Below, piece by piece: positions 44,312 through 56,533 of a stretch of 64,000 nucleotides of DNA. How positions within the stretch are numbered: the stretch's first letter is position 1; each line of letters starts with the position of its first letter. The notes under the pieces are model-generated. The model was given only the letters and a program-made list of their open reading frames with translations. It was not told where the DNA came from and searched no databases. Both the position numbers and the translations under genes were made by a program. The DNA comes from Aminipila terrae (GTDB taxonomy: Bacteria; Bacillota; Clostridia; Peptostreptococcales; Anaerovoracaceae). The DNA is taken from assembly GCF_010120715.1 (NCBI RefSeq), contig NZ_CP047591.1, forward strand, positions 2,356,001 through 2,420,000, written 5' to 3'.

Positions 44312-45093
44312 TTACATAGTACTGATATGAGCCAGTTTAAGTTTCTCATTTATTTGATTTGCGGCTTCTCTGATACAGTTTTCTATGGAATCCATTCCCT
44401 TTATTTTCATTCGGCTTAAAGGTCCTGAAACACTAATTGCACCAATGATTTTGTCCTCACAACTGTATAAGGGTGCGGCGATACAGCCTAGACCATATTC
44501 ATATTCTTCATTATCATAAGAAACTCCGCTACTTACAATTTTATCTTTTTCCTGAATGAATTCATTGTAAGTTGCTATTGTATATTGAGTTCTCTTCTGA
44601 AAGTGTTTTCTAAAATATTCTTTGATTTCTTCCTCAGTCTGGCTGCTGAGGAATATCTTCCCCATTGAAGAGCAATGGAGTGGACAAACAGGGATTAATC
44701 TTGAAACCAGAGCTGAACGTTCTCCATTAACATTTAAAATGGTAACAACAGTATCTTCACATAATATTCCAAGATTAATGAATTCACCAGTTCGTTCTGC
44801 TGCTTCTGTCATAAAAGGTTTAGCTATCGTATTTAAGGAAATCTCAGATTTTACTTTCTCGCTATATTCAATAAATAATAATCCTAAGCTATATTTATCA
44901 TCATCATTTTTTCTATTACATTTCTATTATGAAGAGTCTTTAAAATGCGATAAACAGTGGCTTTAGGGAGACCTAAACCGTTAGAAAGCTCTGATACCCC
45001 TACGGGAACATCGGATTCGTATATTTCTTTTAGAATTCTGATGGCTCTGTCCACCATTGGAATACTATCAGTATCTTGTAGTACATCAACCAA
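44312..45093 (-). CDS. IclR-family regulator (KdgR-like), one-base frameshift
   Basis: With one A restored in the A6 run (complement of 44907-44912) the protein is 260 residues from ATG 45093. The N-terminal winged helix ('RAIRILKEIYESDVPVGVSE', 'LPKATVYRILKTLHNRNVIE') joins an IclR effector domain ('LIPVCPLHCSSMGKIFLSSQ', 'YGLGCIAAPLYSCEDKIIGA'). IclR proteins bind small acids or sugar-acid catabolites. It is divergent from a symporter-aminotransferase pair. The intervening DNA has three TGAAAC-N3-GTTTCA-like palindromes resembling KdgR boxes, which fit this regulator family. Confidence 0.87.
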
Positions 45094-45241
45094 TTTACTA
45101 ATCCTCCTTTTAATCTTATATAAACATAATAACCTTGTTTCAAATAAACGTCAATTTATAATGAACATCAATTGCAGACTATTTCAAATAATTTTTTAAA
45201 TTATATTGCATTGGTATCTAAAGGTTGTTATAATAACTAAA

Positions 45242-45254
45242 GAAACAGCGTTTC
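45242..45254. promoter_or_regulatory. IclR/KdgR-like operator 1
   Basis: GAAAC-AGC-GTTTC inverted repeat, about 150 bases upstream of the IclR start. First of three copies in this region. Confidence 0.72.
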
Positions 45255-45354
45255 AAAAATATGTAAGATTAAATATATTTAAGATAAGTTATGGAGGGAT
45301 TTCCAATAAATTTCTCTGGAAACAGTTGTTTATTATTTTTTTTTTAATTCATAT

Positions 45355-45369
45355 TGAAACGATGTTTCA
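45355..45369. promoter_or_regulatory. IclR/KdgR-like operator 2
   Basis: TGAAAC-GAT-GTTTCA, a perfect six-base inverted repeat with three-base centre; 113 bases from operator 1. Confidence 0.78.
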
Positions 45370-45466
45370 TATATCTATATTAAATAACAAAATTGATTAA
45401 TAATCTAAAATTTAATCATATATACTTGATGCCAGATATTCTAGCTAAATTTTTTTAAGCAACAAA

Positions 45467-45481
45467 TGAAACAGCGTTTCA
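45467..45481. promoter_or_regulatory. IclR/KdgR-like operator 3
   Basis: TGAAAC-AGC-GTTTCA, 112 bases from operator 2 and about 210 bases before the symporter start. The near-equal spacing of three copies suggests looping or cooperative binding. Confidence 0.78.
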
Positions 45482-45689
45482 ATATACTGCTGAGTATTAT
45501 TAGAGATGAACGTGTTTAAGTAATTCAATAAATAATCACAAAATAAGAGAAATCAAAGGCGGTTTTTCTAAGTGGTTAAAATATGAAAACAAAATTGAAT
45601 TAAATGAATGAGGAGGTGTTAACTTTTAATTCGGAGTTCCTTTTTTTATTTTAAACTTTTACTATTTAAATTTGAAGGGAGACAGATAT

Positions 45690-47103
45690 ATGTTAAACAC
45701 AATTGATTACACAATTATTATTCTCTATTTTATTGCTATGATAGCAATCGGTTTTTTCTCAGTAAAGTTTGCCAAGACAGAAGAGGATTTTCTGGTGGCT
45801 GGAAGACGACTAAATTTTCCTATGTTTTTTGGCTGTATGGCAGCAATGGCTGTAGGGGGAGGGTCTACCATAGGAAGTACAAAGCTTGCATATAAGTTTG
45901 GTGTATCTGGTATTTGGTATGATGGAAGCCTTGGAATTGGACTTATATTATTAGGCGTTCTAATATCGTCGAAACTTTCAAAGCTGAAGGCATTGAGTAT
46001 AAATGAGGTAATTGGTGACAATTACGGTAAAGCAGCCAGAGCATATGGTGCTGTGTTAACGTTTATTTATACCATGATGCTGAGTGTTGTGCAGGTTATA
46101 TCCATGGGAGTCATATTAAGTGGTGTTCTGGGATGGAGTACCAACTTCTCCATGTTGTTCGGCGGAGGGATTGTTATAATATATACCTTTGTTGGAGGTA
46201 TGTGGTCAGTATCCCTCACTGACATCGTTCAGTTTGTTATTAAAACTCTGGGGGTTTTGCTGTTAGCACCTATATTTGCATTGCATTCAGTAGGAGGCTG
46301 GGGAAATGTTGTGGCAAAAATACCTTCAACCCATTTTAGTATAACGGGCATCGGATGGGACGGAATTATAATGTATTTACTTATGTTTATACCGGGGTTA
46401 GTAATAGGGCAGGATATCTGGCAGCGTGTATTTACAGCAAGGAGTGATAAAATCGCCAGAGTTGGATCGATTTCTGCAGGAGTTTACAGCATATTGTTTG
46501 GTGCAGCCACAATTGTGCTGGGACTGTGTGTACTGGTCATGTTCCCAGGATTAAAAGATCCTCAGGATGCATTTGTAACTGGAGTGACAAATTTCCTGCC
46601 AGTAGGTACCAGGGATTTGTTCTTGCAGCAGCCATGGCAGCAACCATGTCCGTGGCAAGTGGAACAATATTAGCCTGCTCAACTATAGTTTATAACGATT
46701 TGTATATTGGTTTTATGAAGAGGGAAAAAGACGACAAGTCTGTTTGGATTAACAGAGTAATTGCTTTGATTATAGGTATAGTAATCATGCTATTTGCATT
46801 CCTGATTAAAGATGTATTAAATGCATTGGATATTGCTTATGCGTATTTATCTGGCTGCGTATTTGTTCCTGTTTTTGCAGCTTTTGTGTTAAAGAGATTC
46901 AGTTACAAAGCGGGACTAATATCCCTTGCTTCAAGTTCAATCGTTCTTACTGGAATGTTCTTTGTTTACGGAATCTCATCCAATTATCCTATTATTTTTG
47001 GAATAATTGTGGGCTGGTATCTTATTTAGTAACAAATTTACTAGACAAAAATAAAGTTTGCTCAAGTGTGAACGTAAAAGACAACTCCAATCTGACTGCA
47101 TAG
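45690..47103 (+). CDS. Sodium:solute symporter (SSS family), two one-base frameshifts
   Basis: With one G restored at 46612-46614 and one at 47011-47013 the protein is 471 residues. ATG 45690 follows GAAGGGA. SSS features: 'TIIILYFIAMIAIGFFSVKF' first helix, 'EDFLVAGRRLNFPMFFGCMA' and 'GGGSTIGSTKLAYKFGVSGI' (Na-site region), 'DIWQRVFTARSDKIA' loop, and after the first repair 'VLAAAMAATMSVASGTILAC'. The second repair gives the soluble tail GLVSYLVTNLLDKNKV. Substrate cannot be told; the paired aminotransferase and KdgR-like boxes suggest an amino or organic acid. The IclR regulator likely controls it. Confidence 0.87.
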
Positions 47104-47148
47104 TATGGAATGGCACATCTTTTATAAAAAGGAAAGGAGAGAGTAGGG

Positions 47149-48308
47149 ATGAAACATCGATTTATATCAAAAAGATATTGGAATAATATTTCCACTGCAA
47201 TGGGGATAGTGGGAGCCTGTTGCACAAATATGACGACATTATAAATTTCAGTTTGGGTGATCCAGATGTAACAACGGACATGACCATAATTGAAAAGACT
47301 TTTGAAGATGTGAAAAATGGTCATACACACTATACAGATTTTTATGGAGATAAGGAACTCAGACAAGAGATCTGTAAGTACTATGAGAAACAGTACAGTT
47401 ACAGTGTAGCAGTGGATGAGTGTATGGTCACCACAAGCGGATGTCACGCTATGTGGCTGGTATTGGAAAGCATATTGGATGATGGGGATGAAGTAATAAT
47501 CCATGAACCGTATTTTACACCCTACCCACAGCAAATTGAACTGACAAGAGGTGTGCCAGTTACTCTTGAAACATACGAGGAAGAGGAATTTCAAGTAAAT
47601 ACTGAAAGAATGGAGAAACTGATTACAAACAGAACCAAGGCAGTGATAATAAATACACCCAATAACCCTACAGGCACTTGCTTTAGTAAAAAAACACTTG
47701 AAGCCATTGCAACGTTAGCTAAAAAATACGATTTGCTGGTTATAGCGGATGATATATATACACTATTCAGTTATTCAGAGCCTTTCCTTCCTATTACAGT
47801 ACTTGAAAATATGAGGGAACGAACCATAACCATAGGAAGCTTTTCCAAAGATTATGCTATGACTGGCTGGAGGATTGGATATGTAATTGCACCAGATTAT
47901 ATAATAAAGACAATGAAAGATGTAAATGAGAATAACGTTTTTACCGCTCCATCCATTTCACAGCGGGCAGCATTACATGCTCTTAGAAATAGAGAAAAAA
48001 TACAGCCCAAAATATTGAAGGAATATAAGAAAAGGGTCATGTATGCTTATGAAAGAATTAATAAAATAAAAAATATGTCTGTTATGACTCCCAGAGGAAG
48101 TATATATTTATTTGTAAATATTAAGAATACCGGTATGACATGCCAGGAAGTGACAAATCTGATATTTGAAGAAGCTCATGTCCTTGTTTTACCGGGAAAT
48201 GCTTTTGGTACTTGCGGAGAAGGATACATAAGACTGGCCATGACAGTTGGAATTGAAAAAATGGAAGAAGCATTTAACAGAATAGAACGGATGAATATAT
48301 TCAGCTGA
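47149..48308 (+). CDS. Class I aminotransferase (PLP), one-base frameshift at the N-terminus
   Basis: With one G restored in GGGG 47202-47205 the protein is 386 residues from ATG 47149 (AAGGAGAG upstream): MKHRFISKRYWNNISTAMGD, then the run starting HKYDDIINFSLGDPDVTTD. Family features: 'HYTDFYGDKELRQEICKYYE', 'NTPNNPTGTCFSKKTLEAIA', 'ADDIYTLFSYSE', Schiff-base Lys in 'GSFSKDYAMTGWRIGY', and C-terminal Arg in 'GEGYIRLAMTVG'. Probably converts an amino acid taken up by the symporter. Coupled to it 45 bases downstream; shares the same likely IclR control. A terminator follows. Confidence 0.88.
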
Positions 48309-48335
48309 TTTAATTATTTAGATTAACCGTTATAA

Positions 48336-48386
48336 AAAGGAAACTCTATTGAAAAGGAATACTATAGGTTTCCTTTTCTTTTTATT
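48336..48386 (+). terminator. Terminator of the symporter-aminotransferase operon
   Basis: AAAAGGAAAC pairs with GTTTCCTTTT over a 23-base loop, followed by C and Ts. Confidence 0.78.
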
Positions 48387-48456
48387 TCCCTTATGGTAAA
48401 CTATTGTAAATTATTTTATATTTGTATCCGTGATTGTAAGGCGGAAAGGGAGCTTT

Positions 48457-50936
48457 ATGCTAAAAACAAAAAAGTATAATACAAAAAGTCTATATTTCTC
48501 AGAACGGATAACTAAAGCTCTGGAAGGAATTCTGGAATATCCCCTTACTATAGTTGAAGCTCCAATGGGTTATGGGAAAACAACTGCAGTTAGAGAGTTT
48601 TTAAAGAATAGTGAAGTCAATACTCTTTGGCTGCGGATTGATGACAGCGATCAAACAGCTTATTGGAAAGGCTTATGTCATTTGATTGGCCAATTAAATC
48701 AGGATTGTGCTGAAAGCCTTTTTCAATTAGGGATTCCTACAGACAGTGTTTCTAAACAAGAGGCTCTCCGGCTGATGAAGGAAATTGACCTGTCTCAAAG
48801 AATGGTACTGGTGATGGACGATTATCATCTGGTACATCATTCAGAAATAGATACTTTCATTAAGTTCCTGGTAACAGAAGAAATAGAATATTTACATATT
48901 GTTTTAATTACACGTTTCATTAGCAATATGGAAGAACTAAGGATAAAAGGTCATTTGTACTACATATCAAAGGACAAATTTACCTTGAATTCAGGTGAAA
49001 TCAAAAAATACTACAAGATGTGTGGAATCACTCTGAATGAGCTGGAAGTAAAAAAACTCAATGCTTACACAGAGGGCTGGATTGGAGCTTTATACCTGCT
49101 TATGATGAATTATCATAGGGAGGGCAGCTTTAAAACGGCTGAGAACATTTACAAACTTCTTGAAGAGGCTATATATAAGCCTTTCTCTGAGGAAATTAAA
49201 CAATTCTTGTTAGGGATATCTATGTTTGACAGTTTTACCCTAGACCAAGCCAGATATATGTGGCCTAAAGACAATGTGAAAGAAATATTAGCGGAAATTG
49301 TTAATAAAAACGCTTTGGTGAAATATGATTTGCAGTCTAAAACTTATCAGTTTCACAACATATTTACTAAATTCCTAAGAGATGAATTTGAAAACAATAG
49401 CTATGAATATAAGCAGCAGGTTTTGGTGCAAACAGCAGATTGGTATTTAAAAGAAGGAGACTATCTGGCTGCAATGAATGGTTATTTTATTGCAAAGGAT
49501 TTTCATGGTTTACTATTTACTATAGAGACAGATAAAGGGCACAGCATTCATAATGAACAGAAAGAGGACTTTATCAACTACTTTGAGAGTTGCCCCCAGA
49601 CCATTAAAAACAGTCACCCAATTGCTCTTCTCGTTTATGGACTCTGCTTATTCTCCTTTAATGAAGTGGATAGGTTTGAAAAGGTTTGTGCTGAGTTTAT
49701 AGCTGCTATGGCGAGCAATACAGAGCTTGAGCAGGAAAATATAAATGAACTCATGGGTGAGTTTGAACTACTTTTGAATTTTACTTGCTATAATAATATC
49801 TCTAAGATGAGTCAACATATTAAAAAGGCAGATACACTTTTGCAACATGCTGCAAAATTTATAGATACCCAGGGGGATTCACCTTTGGATCTCCATCAAT
49901 ATTGTATATGTTTTACAGAGAAGCAGGCACCTTGACAAAAGAAGTGGAAGTTCTAAAGGAAGCATTGCCTTTTTACGGCAGAATTACAAATGGCCACGGA
50001 ACTGGCGGAGACTTTGTTATGGAGGCCGAATGGCATTATAATTACGGAGACATGGAAAGTGCAGAAATCATATCCCATAAGGCCTTATATCTGGCTAATA
50101 AATACAGACAGGGAGAAATCATGATTTGTGCGGCCTTTCTTCAATTAAGAATTGCTCTTTATAAAGGGGACTATTCTTATATTTTGTATACCCTTAACCG
50201 GCTAAGGCAAGAAATGAAACAGCAGAAATGGTATAATCTGATTCATACAATTGATTTGTGTGAAACGTTTATTTATTGCGCTTTAAGAAGACGGGACAGG
50301 GTTCCTGAATGGATTGGAAATGGGGATTTTGATTCCAGCAGACTATACTTTCCAGCAATGGCCTTTTTTAATATTGTTTATGGAAGAGCGATGCTGATTA
50401 ATAAAGAGTATTACAAATTGCTGGGACTTGAAGAATATTTAATGGATATGGCTTGTGCCTTTCCAAATCTGCTGGCACAAATTTATTCCAATATTCATAT
50501 TGCAGCTGCCAATCAGCGTGTATACAGAAAGGAAGATGCTGAAAGAGCCTTAAAAAAAGCGCTGAATCTTGCTATGGCAGACAAAGTTTATATGCCTTTT
50601 GTAGAAAACTGTGATTATATCGAACCTGTTTTGCAGGAACTGCAATTACAATATGACTATCGTGAACATGTTTTAAAGATATTGGAGTTAAACAGTACAT
50701 ATCAAAGTTCCTTAGAAAAAATTACAAAATCATATTTTACAGAAAAAAGGCCTGAGCTTGCTGAAAGGGAAATGGAGATAGCCAAGCTTGCTGCTGAGGG
50801 CTTTTCAAATAAAGAAATAGCAGAGCGGCTATATATTACTCAAAATACAGTAAAGACACTTCTTAAAAGGGTCTTTGAAAAACTAGAAATTAACTCTAGA
50901 ACATTATTAAAGCAGTATTTAGAAGATAAAGTCTAA
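48457..50936 (+). CDS. MalT-like LuxR-family ATPase regulator, one-base frameshift
   Basis: With one T restored at 49902-49903 the protein is 826 residues: N-terminal P-loop ATPase ('EAPMGYGKTTAVREF' Walker A, 'MVLVMDDYHLVHH' Walker B), a winged-helix segment, a long TPR-like helical middle and a C-terminal LuxR HTH ('LAEREMEIAKLAAEGFSNKE', 'ERLYITQNTVKTLLKRVFEK'). The break falls between HQYL and YMFYREAG in the helical part. MalT-type regulators respond to an inducer by ATP-driven oligomerisation. No target is evident; the giant SLH gene downstream is a candidate. ATG 48457 follows AAAGGGAG. Confidence 0.87.
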
Positions 50937-50978
50937 AATTTAATATAAAACGTCACTCTTCGGGTGACAGATATAAAA

Positions 50979-51015
50979 TAAAACCCACAGTACAATAATG
51001 TATAGTGGGTTTTTT
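50979..51015 (+). terminator. Terminator of the LuxR-family gene
   Basis: AAACCCAC and GTGGGTTT with an AT-rich loop, then TTTTT; a second small hairpin GTCAC(TCTTCGG)GTGAC sits just upstream near 50952-50968. Confidence 0.85.
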
Positions 51016-51033
51016 ATGTTAAGGGGGAATATA

Positions 51034-51264
51034 GTGAGCCAAATCGTGAAAGTGGTTCCCAGGGATGATTACTGTCTGGAGGTTTATCTGGATAATGGGA
51101 GCGGTATTAATTTGAATTTTAGGAGCAGACTTCAAACATTGAGATTTGGAATATTGTCAGACAAAGGTCTATTTTATGGTGCCGTCACGGATGGAGACTA
51201 TATACGTTGGGGCAACGAGTTAGAAATATCCATAAATGAGGTTTTTCAGTTAGCACAGAGATGA
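51034..51264 (+). CDS. DUF2442 domain protein
   Basis: A 76-residue protein. GTG 51034 is chosen with AAGGGGG ten bases upstream; a longer form from ATG 50998 would overlap the preceding terminator. 'SQIVKVVPRDDYCLEVYLDN' followed by 'SDKGLFYGAVTDGDYIRWGN' is the standard DUF2442 fold opening and ending ('F...... WPNG-like', here WGNELEIS). Such proteins are often partners of small toxin-like or DUF4160 proteins, but none is adjacent. Function unknown. Confidence 0.78.
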   Translation: MSQIVKVVPRDDYCLEVYLDNGSGINLNFRSRLQTLRFGILSDKGLFYGAVTDGDYIRWGNELEISINEVFQLAQR

Positions 51265-51641
51265 GGGAATCCAATAATGATTGTCAGTATGATTGTAAGT
51301 ATGTTTGTAGGCACACAAATTTCTTGGGCTACTTCTCAGCAGAAAGCCACTTTGAAAATATAGTTTTATATTTAATAAAACTATATAGATTCTGAATCAA
51401 TGATAGCCTAATATTTGTTTAATATGAAGGTGGAAATAATTTGATGAATATTCAAATAATTAGTGGAAGGTGTAACAAAATTATGTTATATTGTATAAAA
51501 AAATTAAGAATCTAGATTAGTTATATCTGGGATTAAAGAACAGGATGTAATAGTTTATTTTTCTTAAATAAAGTTATTTAGTTATCATTGGAAGGAATAT
51601 AAGATGTTGCAAAATTGTACAAAAGAATGGAGGAAAAATAT
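51265..51641. other. Intergenic region upstream of the second SLH gene
   Basis: No convincing gene; a 28-codon frame from ATG 51277 has no ribosome site. The main feature is a perfect 12-base inverted repeat (51358-51386): ATATAGTTTTAT, loop ATTTA, ATAAAACTATAT, an AT-only operator or hairpin. The promoter of the SLH gene probably lies between it and 51629. Confidence 0.5.
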
Positions 51642-54600
51642 ATGGTTTTCAATAAGAACATATGGAAAATATTTTTTATCATAGCTACCGTAATAATCGC
51701 TTCAGTATGTATTCCGCGCTACGGGGAGATCACTGCTTATGCATCAGATGATATAACTCTGTCGGTAGCCAATACAAATGTATCAGGTGGATTTGGTCCA
51801 GGCTATGGTACAGAATTGGTTAGTGGAGAGGCTGGAAGTACTTCAAATAATCCAGGAATTGAAGTATATTTCAGGGATAAACAAACAGAAAAAAAGGCTG
51901 GGGTGGTTAATACCATAGATTTAGGTTCAATGACAGCAAATGCAAGTATTGGATATGGTTTCTTTCATGCTCGACCTGGAGAAATAACAACCAACTATGC
52001 AGATTTTTCAACGATATTTACCAAGGATTTGATTATTCACAAAACGGATGATAGTAACTTTAGTCTGAAAGAAATAAAATTCTTTCAAGAAGGTGGTCCA
52101 ATGGATCTGGTAGTGGAGGGATACTTAAACGGAATAAAACAAGGTGAAAAAGTATATTCGGTGGATATAGCCGCAAATGCTTATGTTCAGCATCCTTTAG
52201 CAGAAAATCCAACTGCATTTAGCAATATTGATGAGGTACGGGTTACAGGAAAGAACTATAATGGAACTTCAGATTACGATCATATTTTGGACAGTGGTTT
52301 TTTGTTATTTAACAGCATAACAGTGGCAGATCCTATATTGCCGAAGACAACCCACAGTGCAATTTTTTGTGTTGGGGATGCAGACAGTCATAATGTATTA
52401 GGAGGCGCCACAGTAACCATAGGAAGTCAGTCTCAGATAACCAGTAATACAGATGGGACAGCCACTTTGCCTGGACTTAGTGATGGAACGTATTCGTATA
52501 CTATAACCAAGAGTGGATATGAGACCTACACAGGAAGTATAACCATAACAGGGGCAAATGCAACAGTATATCCAAATCTAACCCAGACTGCAGCAGCAAC
52601 TTATACAGCAAACTTCCATATTGTAAATGCAGGGGGATCACCTTTACAGGGAGCCACAGTAACCCTGAACGGATATACCCAGGTAACGACGGATGCAAAC
52701 GGAGATGCAGCTATAACGGGAGTATCATCAGGAACAGGTATAGCCTATACAGCCAAAGCAGCAGGCTATGCAGACAAAACAGGAACCATTGATGTGAGTA
52801 CAGGCAACGTAAATACAACGGTGCAATTTATGGCTCCGGCAACTTATACAGCGAACTTCCATATTGTAAATGTAGGGGGATATCCTATACAGGGAGCCAC
52901 AGTAACTCTGAATGGATATACTCAGGCAACGACGGATGCAAACGGAGATGCAGCTATAACGGGAGTATCATCAGGAACAGGTATAGCCTATACAGCCAAA
53001 GCAGCAGGCTATGCAGACAAAACAGGAACCATTGATGTGAGTACAGGCAACGTAAATACCACGGTGCAATTTATCACTGCGGCAACCTATACAGCGAACT
53101 TCCATATCGTAAATGAAGGGGGATATCCTATACAGGGAGCCACAGTAACCCTGAACGGATATACCCAGGTAACGACGGATGCAAACGGAGATGCAGCTAT
53201 AAACGGAGTATCAGCAGGAACAGGTATAGCCTATACAGCCAAAGCAGCAGGCTATGCAGACAAAACAGGAACCATCGATGTGAGTACAGGCAATGTAAAC
53301 ACCACGGTGCAATTTATCACTCCGGCAACTTATACAGCGAATTTCCATATCGTAAATGCAGGGGGATTCCCTATACAGGGAGCCACAGTAACTCTGAATG
53401 GATATACCCAGGTGACAACGGATGCAAACGGAGATGCAGCCATAATGGGAGTATCAGCAGGAACAGGTATAGCCTATACAGCCAAAGCAGCAGGCTATGC
53501 AGACAAAACAGGAACCATTGATGTGGGCACAGGCAATGTAAATACCACGGTGCAATTTATCACTGCGGCAACCTATACAGCGAACTTCCATATTGTAAAT
53601 GAAGGGGGATATCCTATACAGGGAGCCACAGTAACCCTGAACGGATATACCCAGGTAACGACGGATGCAAACGGAGATGCAGCTATAACGGGAGTATCAG
53701 CAGGAACAGGTATAGCCTATACAGCCAAAGCAGCAGGCTATGCAGACAAAACAGGAACCATTGATGTGAGTACAGGCAACGTAAATACCACGGTGCAATT
53801 TACCACTGCGGCAACCTATACAGCAAACTTCCATATTGTAAATGTAGGGGGATCACCTATACAGGGAGCCACAGTAACCCTGAACGGATATACCCAGGTA
53901 ACAACGGATGCAAACGGGGATGCAGCCATAACGGGAGTATCATCAGGAACAGGTATAGCCTATACAGCCAAAGCAGCAGGCTATGCGGACAAAACAGGAA
54001 CCATCGATGTGAGCACAGGCAATGTAAACACAACGGTGCAATTTATCACTGCGGCAACCTATACAGCGAACTTCCATATCGTAAATGAAGGAGGATATCC
54101 TATACAGGGAGCCACAGTAACTCTGAATGGATATACTCAGGTGACAACGGATGCAAACGGAGATGCAGCTATAACGGGAGTATCAGTAGGAACAGGTATA
54201 GCCTATACAGCCAAAGCAGCAGGATATGCGGACAAAACAGGAACCATCGATGTGAGTACAGGCAACGTAAATACAACGGTGCAATTTATCACTGCGGTTT
54301 ATACCGTAACCTACATGAATAATTACAAGGATACAGATACATCAGTCAATACCACTCAGGCTGCCATTGGCACGAGTAAGATAGCTGCGCCTGTCCCGCC
54401 TGTAAGAAGCGGATATACTTTTGGAGGCTGGTATACTGAAAAGACCTGCACTACCGGGTGGAACTTTAAGAATAATACAGTCATAGGTAATATGACCCTT
54501 TTTGCAAAATGGTCGACAAATCCATTGCCTACATACACGGTAAGTTATAACAGTAATGGAGCAACATCAGGAAGTGTGCCAGCTGATAACAATAACTATA

Positions 54601-56518
54601 CTTCTGGCAGCAGCATACAGGTGAAAGGAAACGTGGGAAGCCTTGCAAAGGCAGGATATACTTTTGGAGGCTGGGAATTAAACGGAAAAACTTATAACCC
54701 AGGACAGAGCTTTAATATGTCAGGTGATATTACTTTAAGTGCAGTTTGGACTCCAGTTCCAATTACATACACCGTTACTTATAAGGACAATCATGATGGG
54801 GCGGAAATTATATGACCATAAGTAATATCACAGCAGGGAGAATTTTGACCAGGCCTTCCAATCCTGGGTGGGGCAGCTATCAGTTTGTTGGTTGGTATAA
54901 AGAGTCTTTCTGTGTAAACTTATGGAATTTTGATTCAGATACGGTAGCAGCTAATACAACTCTATATGCCAAATGGGTAGCAAGTACGTATAGTGTCAGT
55001 GGTAAGGTAGTAGATGATCAAGCTTCGCCGGCACCTATAGATGGAGCATCCGTAAAGGTTATGCAGGGTAATATAGAATTCGGCAGTGTCACCACAGACA
55101 GCAATGGAAACTTTAGCGTAGGGGGTATTTCAAATGGTATATATAATTTAGTTGTGACTAAGGGGGAACAGAAAATAACTGAATGCATTACAGTAAATGG
55201 AAGTAATGTTATTTATAATGAAAATATTATATTTCCAAGCGGCAGTAAAAACGCTAAATTGGATGTAATTGGAGCAGATACACCAAATGTAGTAGTAGAT
55301 CACTTAAATGCCATTTTTACTCCAGCAGATAATGAAGCTATTGCCAGTGGCAGTGCAGTTGAAATTAAGTTAACTGTACAAAAAAACGAGAATTCAGCAA
55401 GTAAGGTGACTGTAGAAGCTGCCATGAGTTCTGGAGGATATTCAAAGGGAACAATCCTTGATGTAGATATAATTAAGACCATAACTTACAGCAATGGTGC
55501 GGCAGCGGAGTCGGTTGTGACAGCAATTAATACGCCAATTAAGCTCATTATTCCCCTTCCCACAGAACTACAGGGTAAAACAGATTATGTACTATATCGG
55601 GCCCATGACTATGGAAGCGGAGTTGTAGCAGATGCAATCACTACCACTGCCAACGGAAATGGCGAGTCTATCCAGATCAGCAGCGATAAAACTTATATGA
55701 CGGCATATTTGAAGTATTTCAGTACCTATGCCATAGCGTATACAAGCAGCAATAATTCTGACTCTGGTTCATCATCGCATTCCAAATCAGGCTCTGCTTC
55801 TTCAACAAGTAAGCCTGAGGTAATAACAAATACCGGCTTGCCATACTATGTAGATGACAAAGGAAATAAAATCTTTATTGGTTTTGCAAAGGATGTAAAT
55901 GGGAAAGTTAAGTATATTGCACCAACGGGAAAGACGGTACTATTTGCGGACAATGACAAATCTTTTACAGATATATCGTCACACTGGGCAAAAGGTGATA
56001 TTAATTTTGTCACAGAAAGAGAATTATTTCTCGGTACTTCAAATAAAGTATTCTCACCAGATAAGGGAATGACAAGAGCAATGTTTGCAACTGTTTTAGG
56101 AAGATTGTATGAACGTTCATACGGAGCAGTAGCTGTTACGAGCAGGAGCAGCTTTAGTGATGTAGAGAGCACATCTTACTATTCAGGATATGTGGAATGG
56201 GCAGCTGAGAATAACATAATCAGCGGACTTGGAAATGGTAAATATGAGCCAAACCGCCAGATTACCAGAGAAGAAATGGCAGCAATGCTTTATCGTTTTG
56301 CAGGCTTCATGGATTCATCCTCAAAGTCTTCCGGTTTACAATTAAGTTATATGGATTCTGCTGCTATTTCCAAGTGGGCAGCAGATGCGGCAGCTTATTG
56401 TGAACAGACAGGAATTATTACAGGGCGTGAGGGAAGAAAGTTTGCACCAAAAGGAACTGCAACGAGAGCAGAAGTAGCAGCCATTCTGGAGCGATTCATA
56501 GAAAATACAATAAAATAA
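51642..56518 (+). CDS. Giant SLH-anchored surface protein with carboxypeptidase-regulatory-like repeats, one-base frameshift
   Basis: With one G restored in the GGGG run at 54798-54801 the protein is 1625 residues. ATG 51642 with GGAGG at 51629-51633. Order: signal peptide (about 1-35); a unique 200-residue domain; one carboxypeptidase-regulatory-like module; seven 81-residue copies ('YTANFHIVNAGGSPLQGATV', 'YTQVTTDANGDAAITGVSSG', residues about 319-885); three InlB-like modules; then a C-terminal third nearly the same as the first SLH protein (sandwich domain, 'LDVIGADTPNVVVDHLN' domain, Ser linker, three SLH). The join in the repaired form reads NHDGGGNYMTIS, matching the paralogue. Likely a wall-bound adhesin; ligand unknown. 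Confidence 0.88.
52596..54296 (+). repeat. 243-bp in-frame tandem repeat, seven copies
   Basis: Unit starts at 52596, 52839, 53082, 53325, 53568, 53811 and 54054, exactly 243 bases apart. Copies are nearly identical at DNA level, differing mainly at the residue before the first glycines (A/V/E and S/Y/F) and a few silent sites. Copy number should be unstable. Confidence 0.93.
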
Positions 56519-56533
56519 AGAAATAATCAAGTA

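Noticed and set aside
33070..54801. Poly-G phase variation of both SLH proteins
   Set aside because: The runs are only four or five Gs, too short for typical phase-variable tracts, and the same type of lesion affects unrelated phage and metabolic genes.
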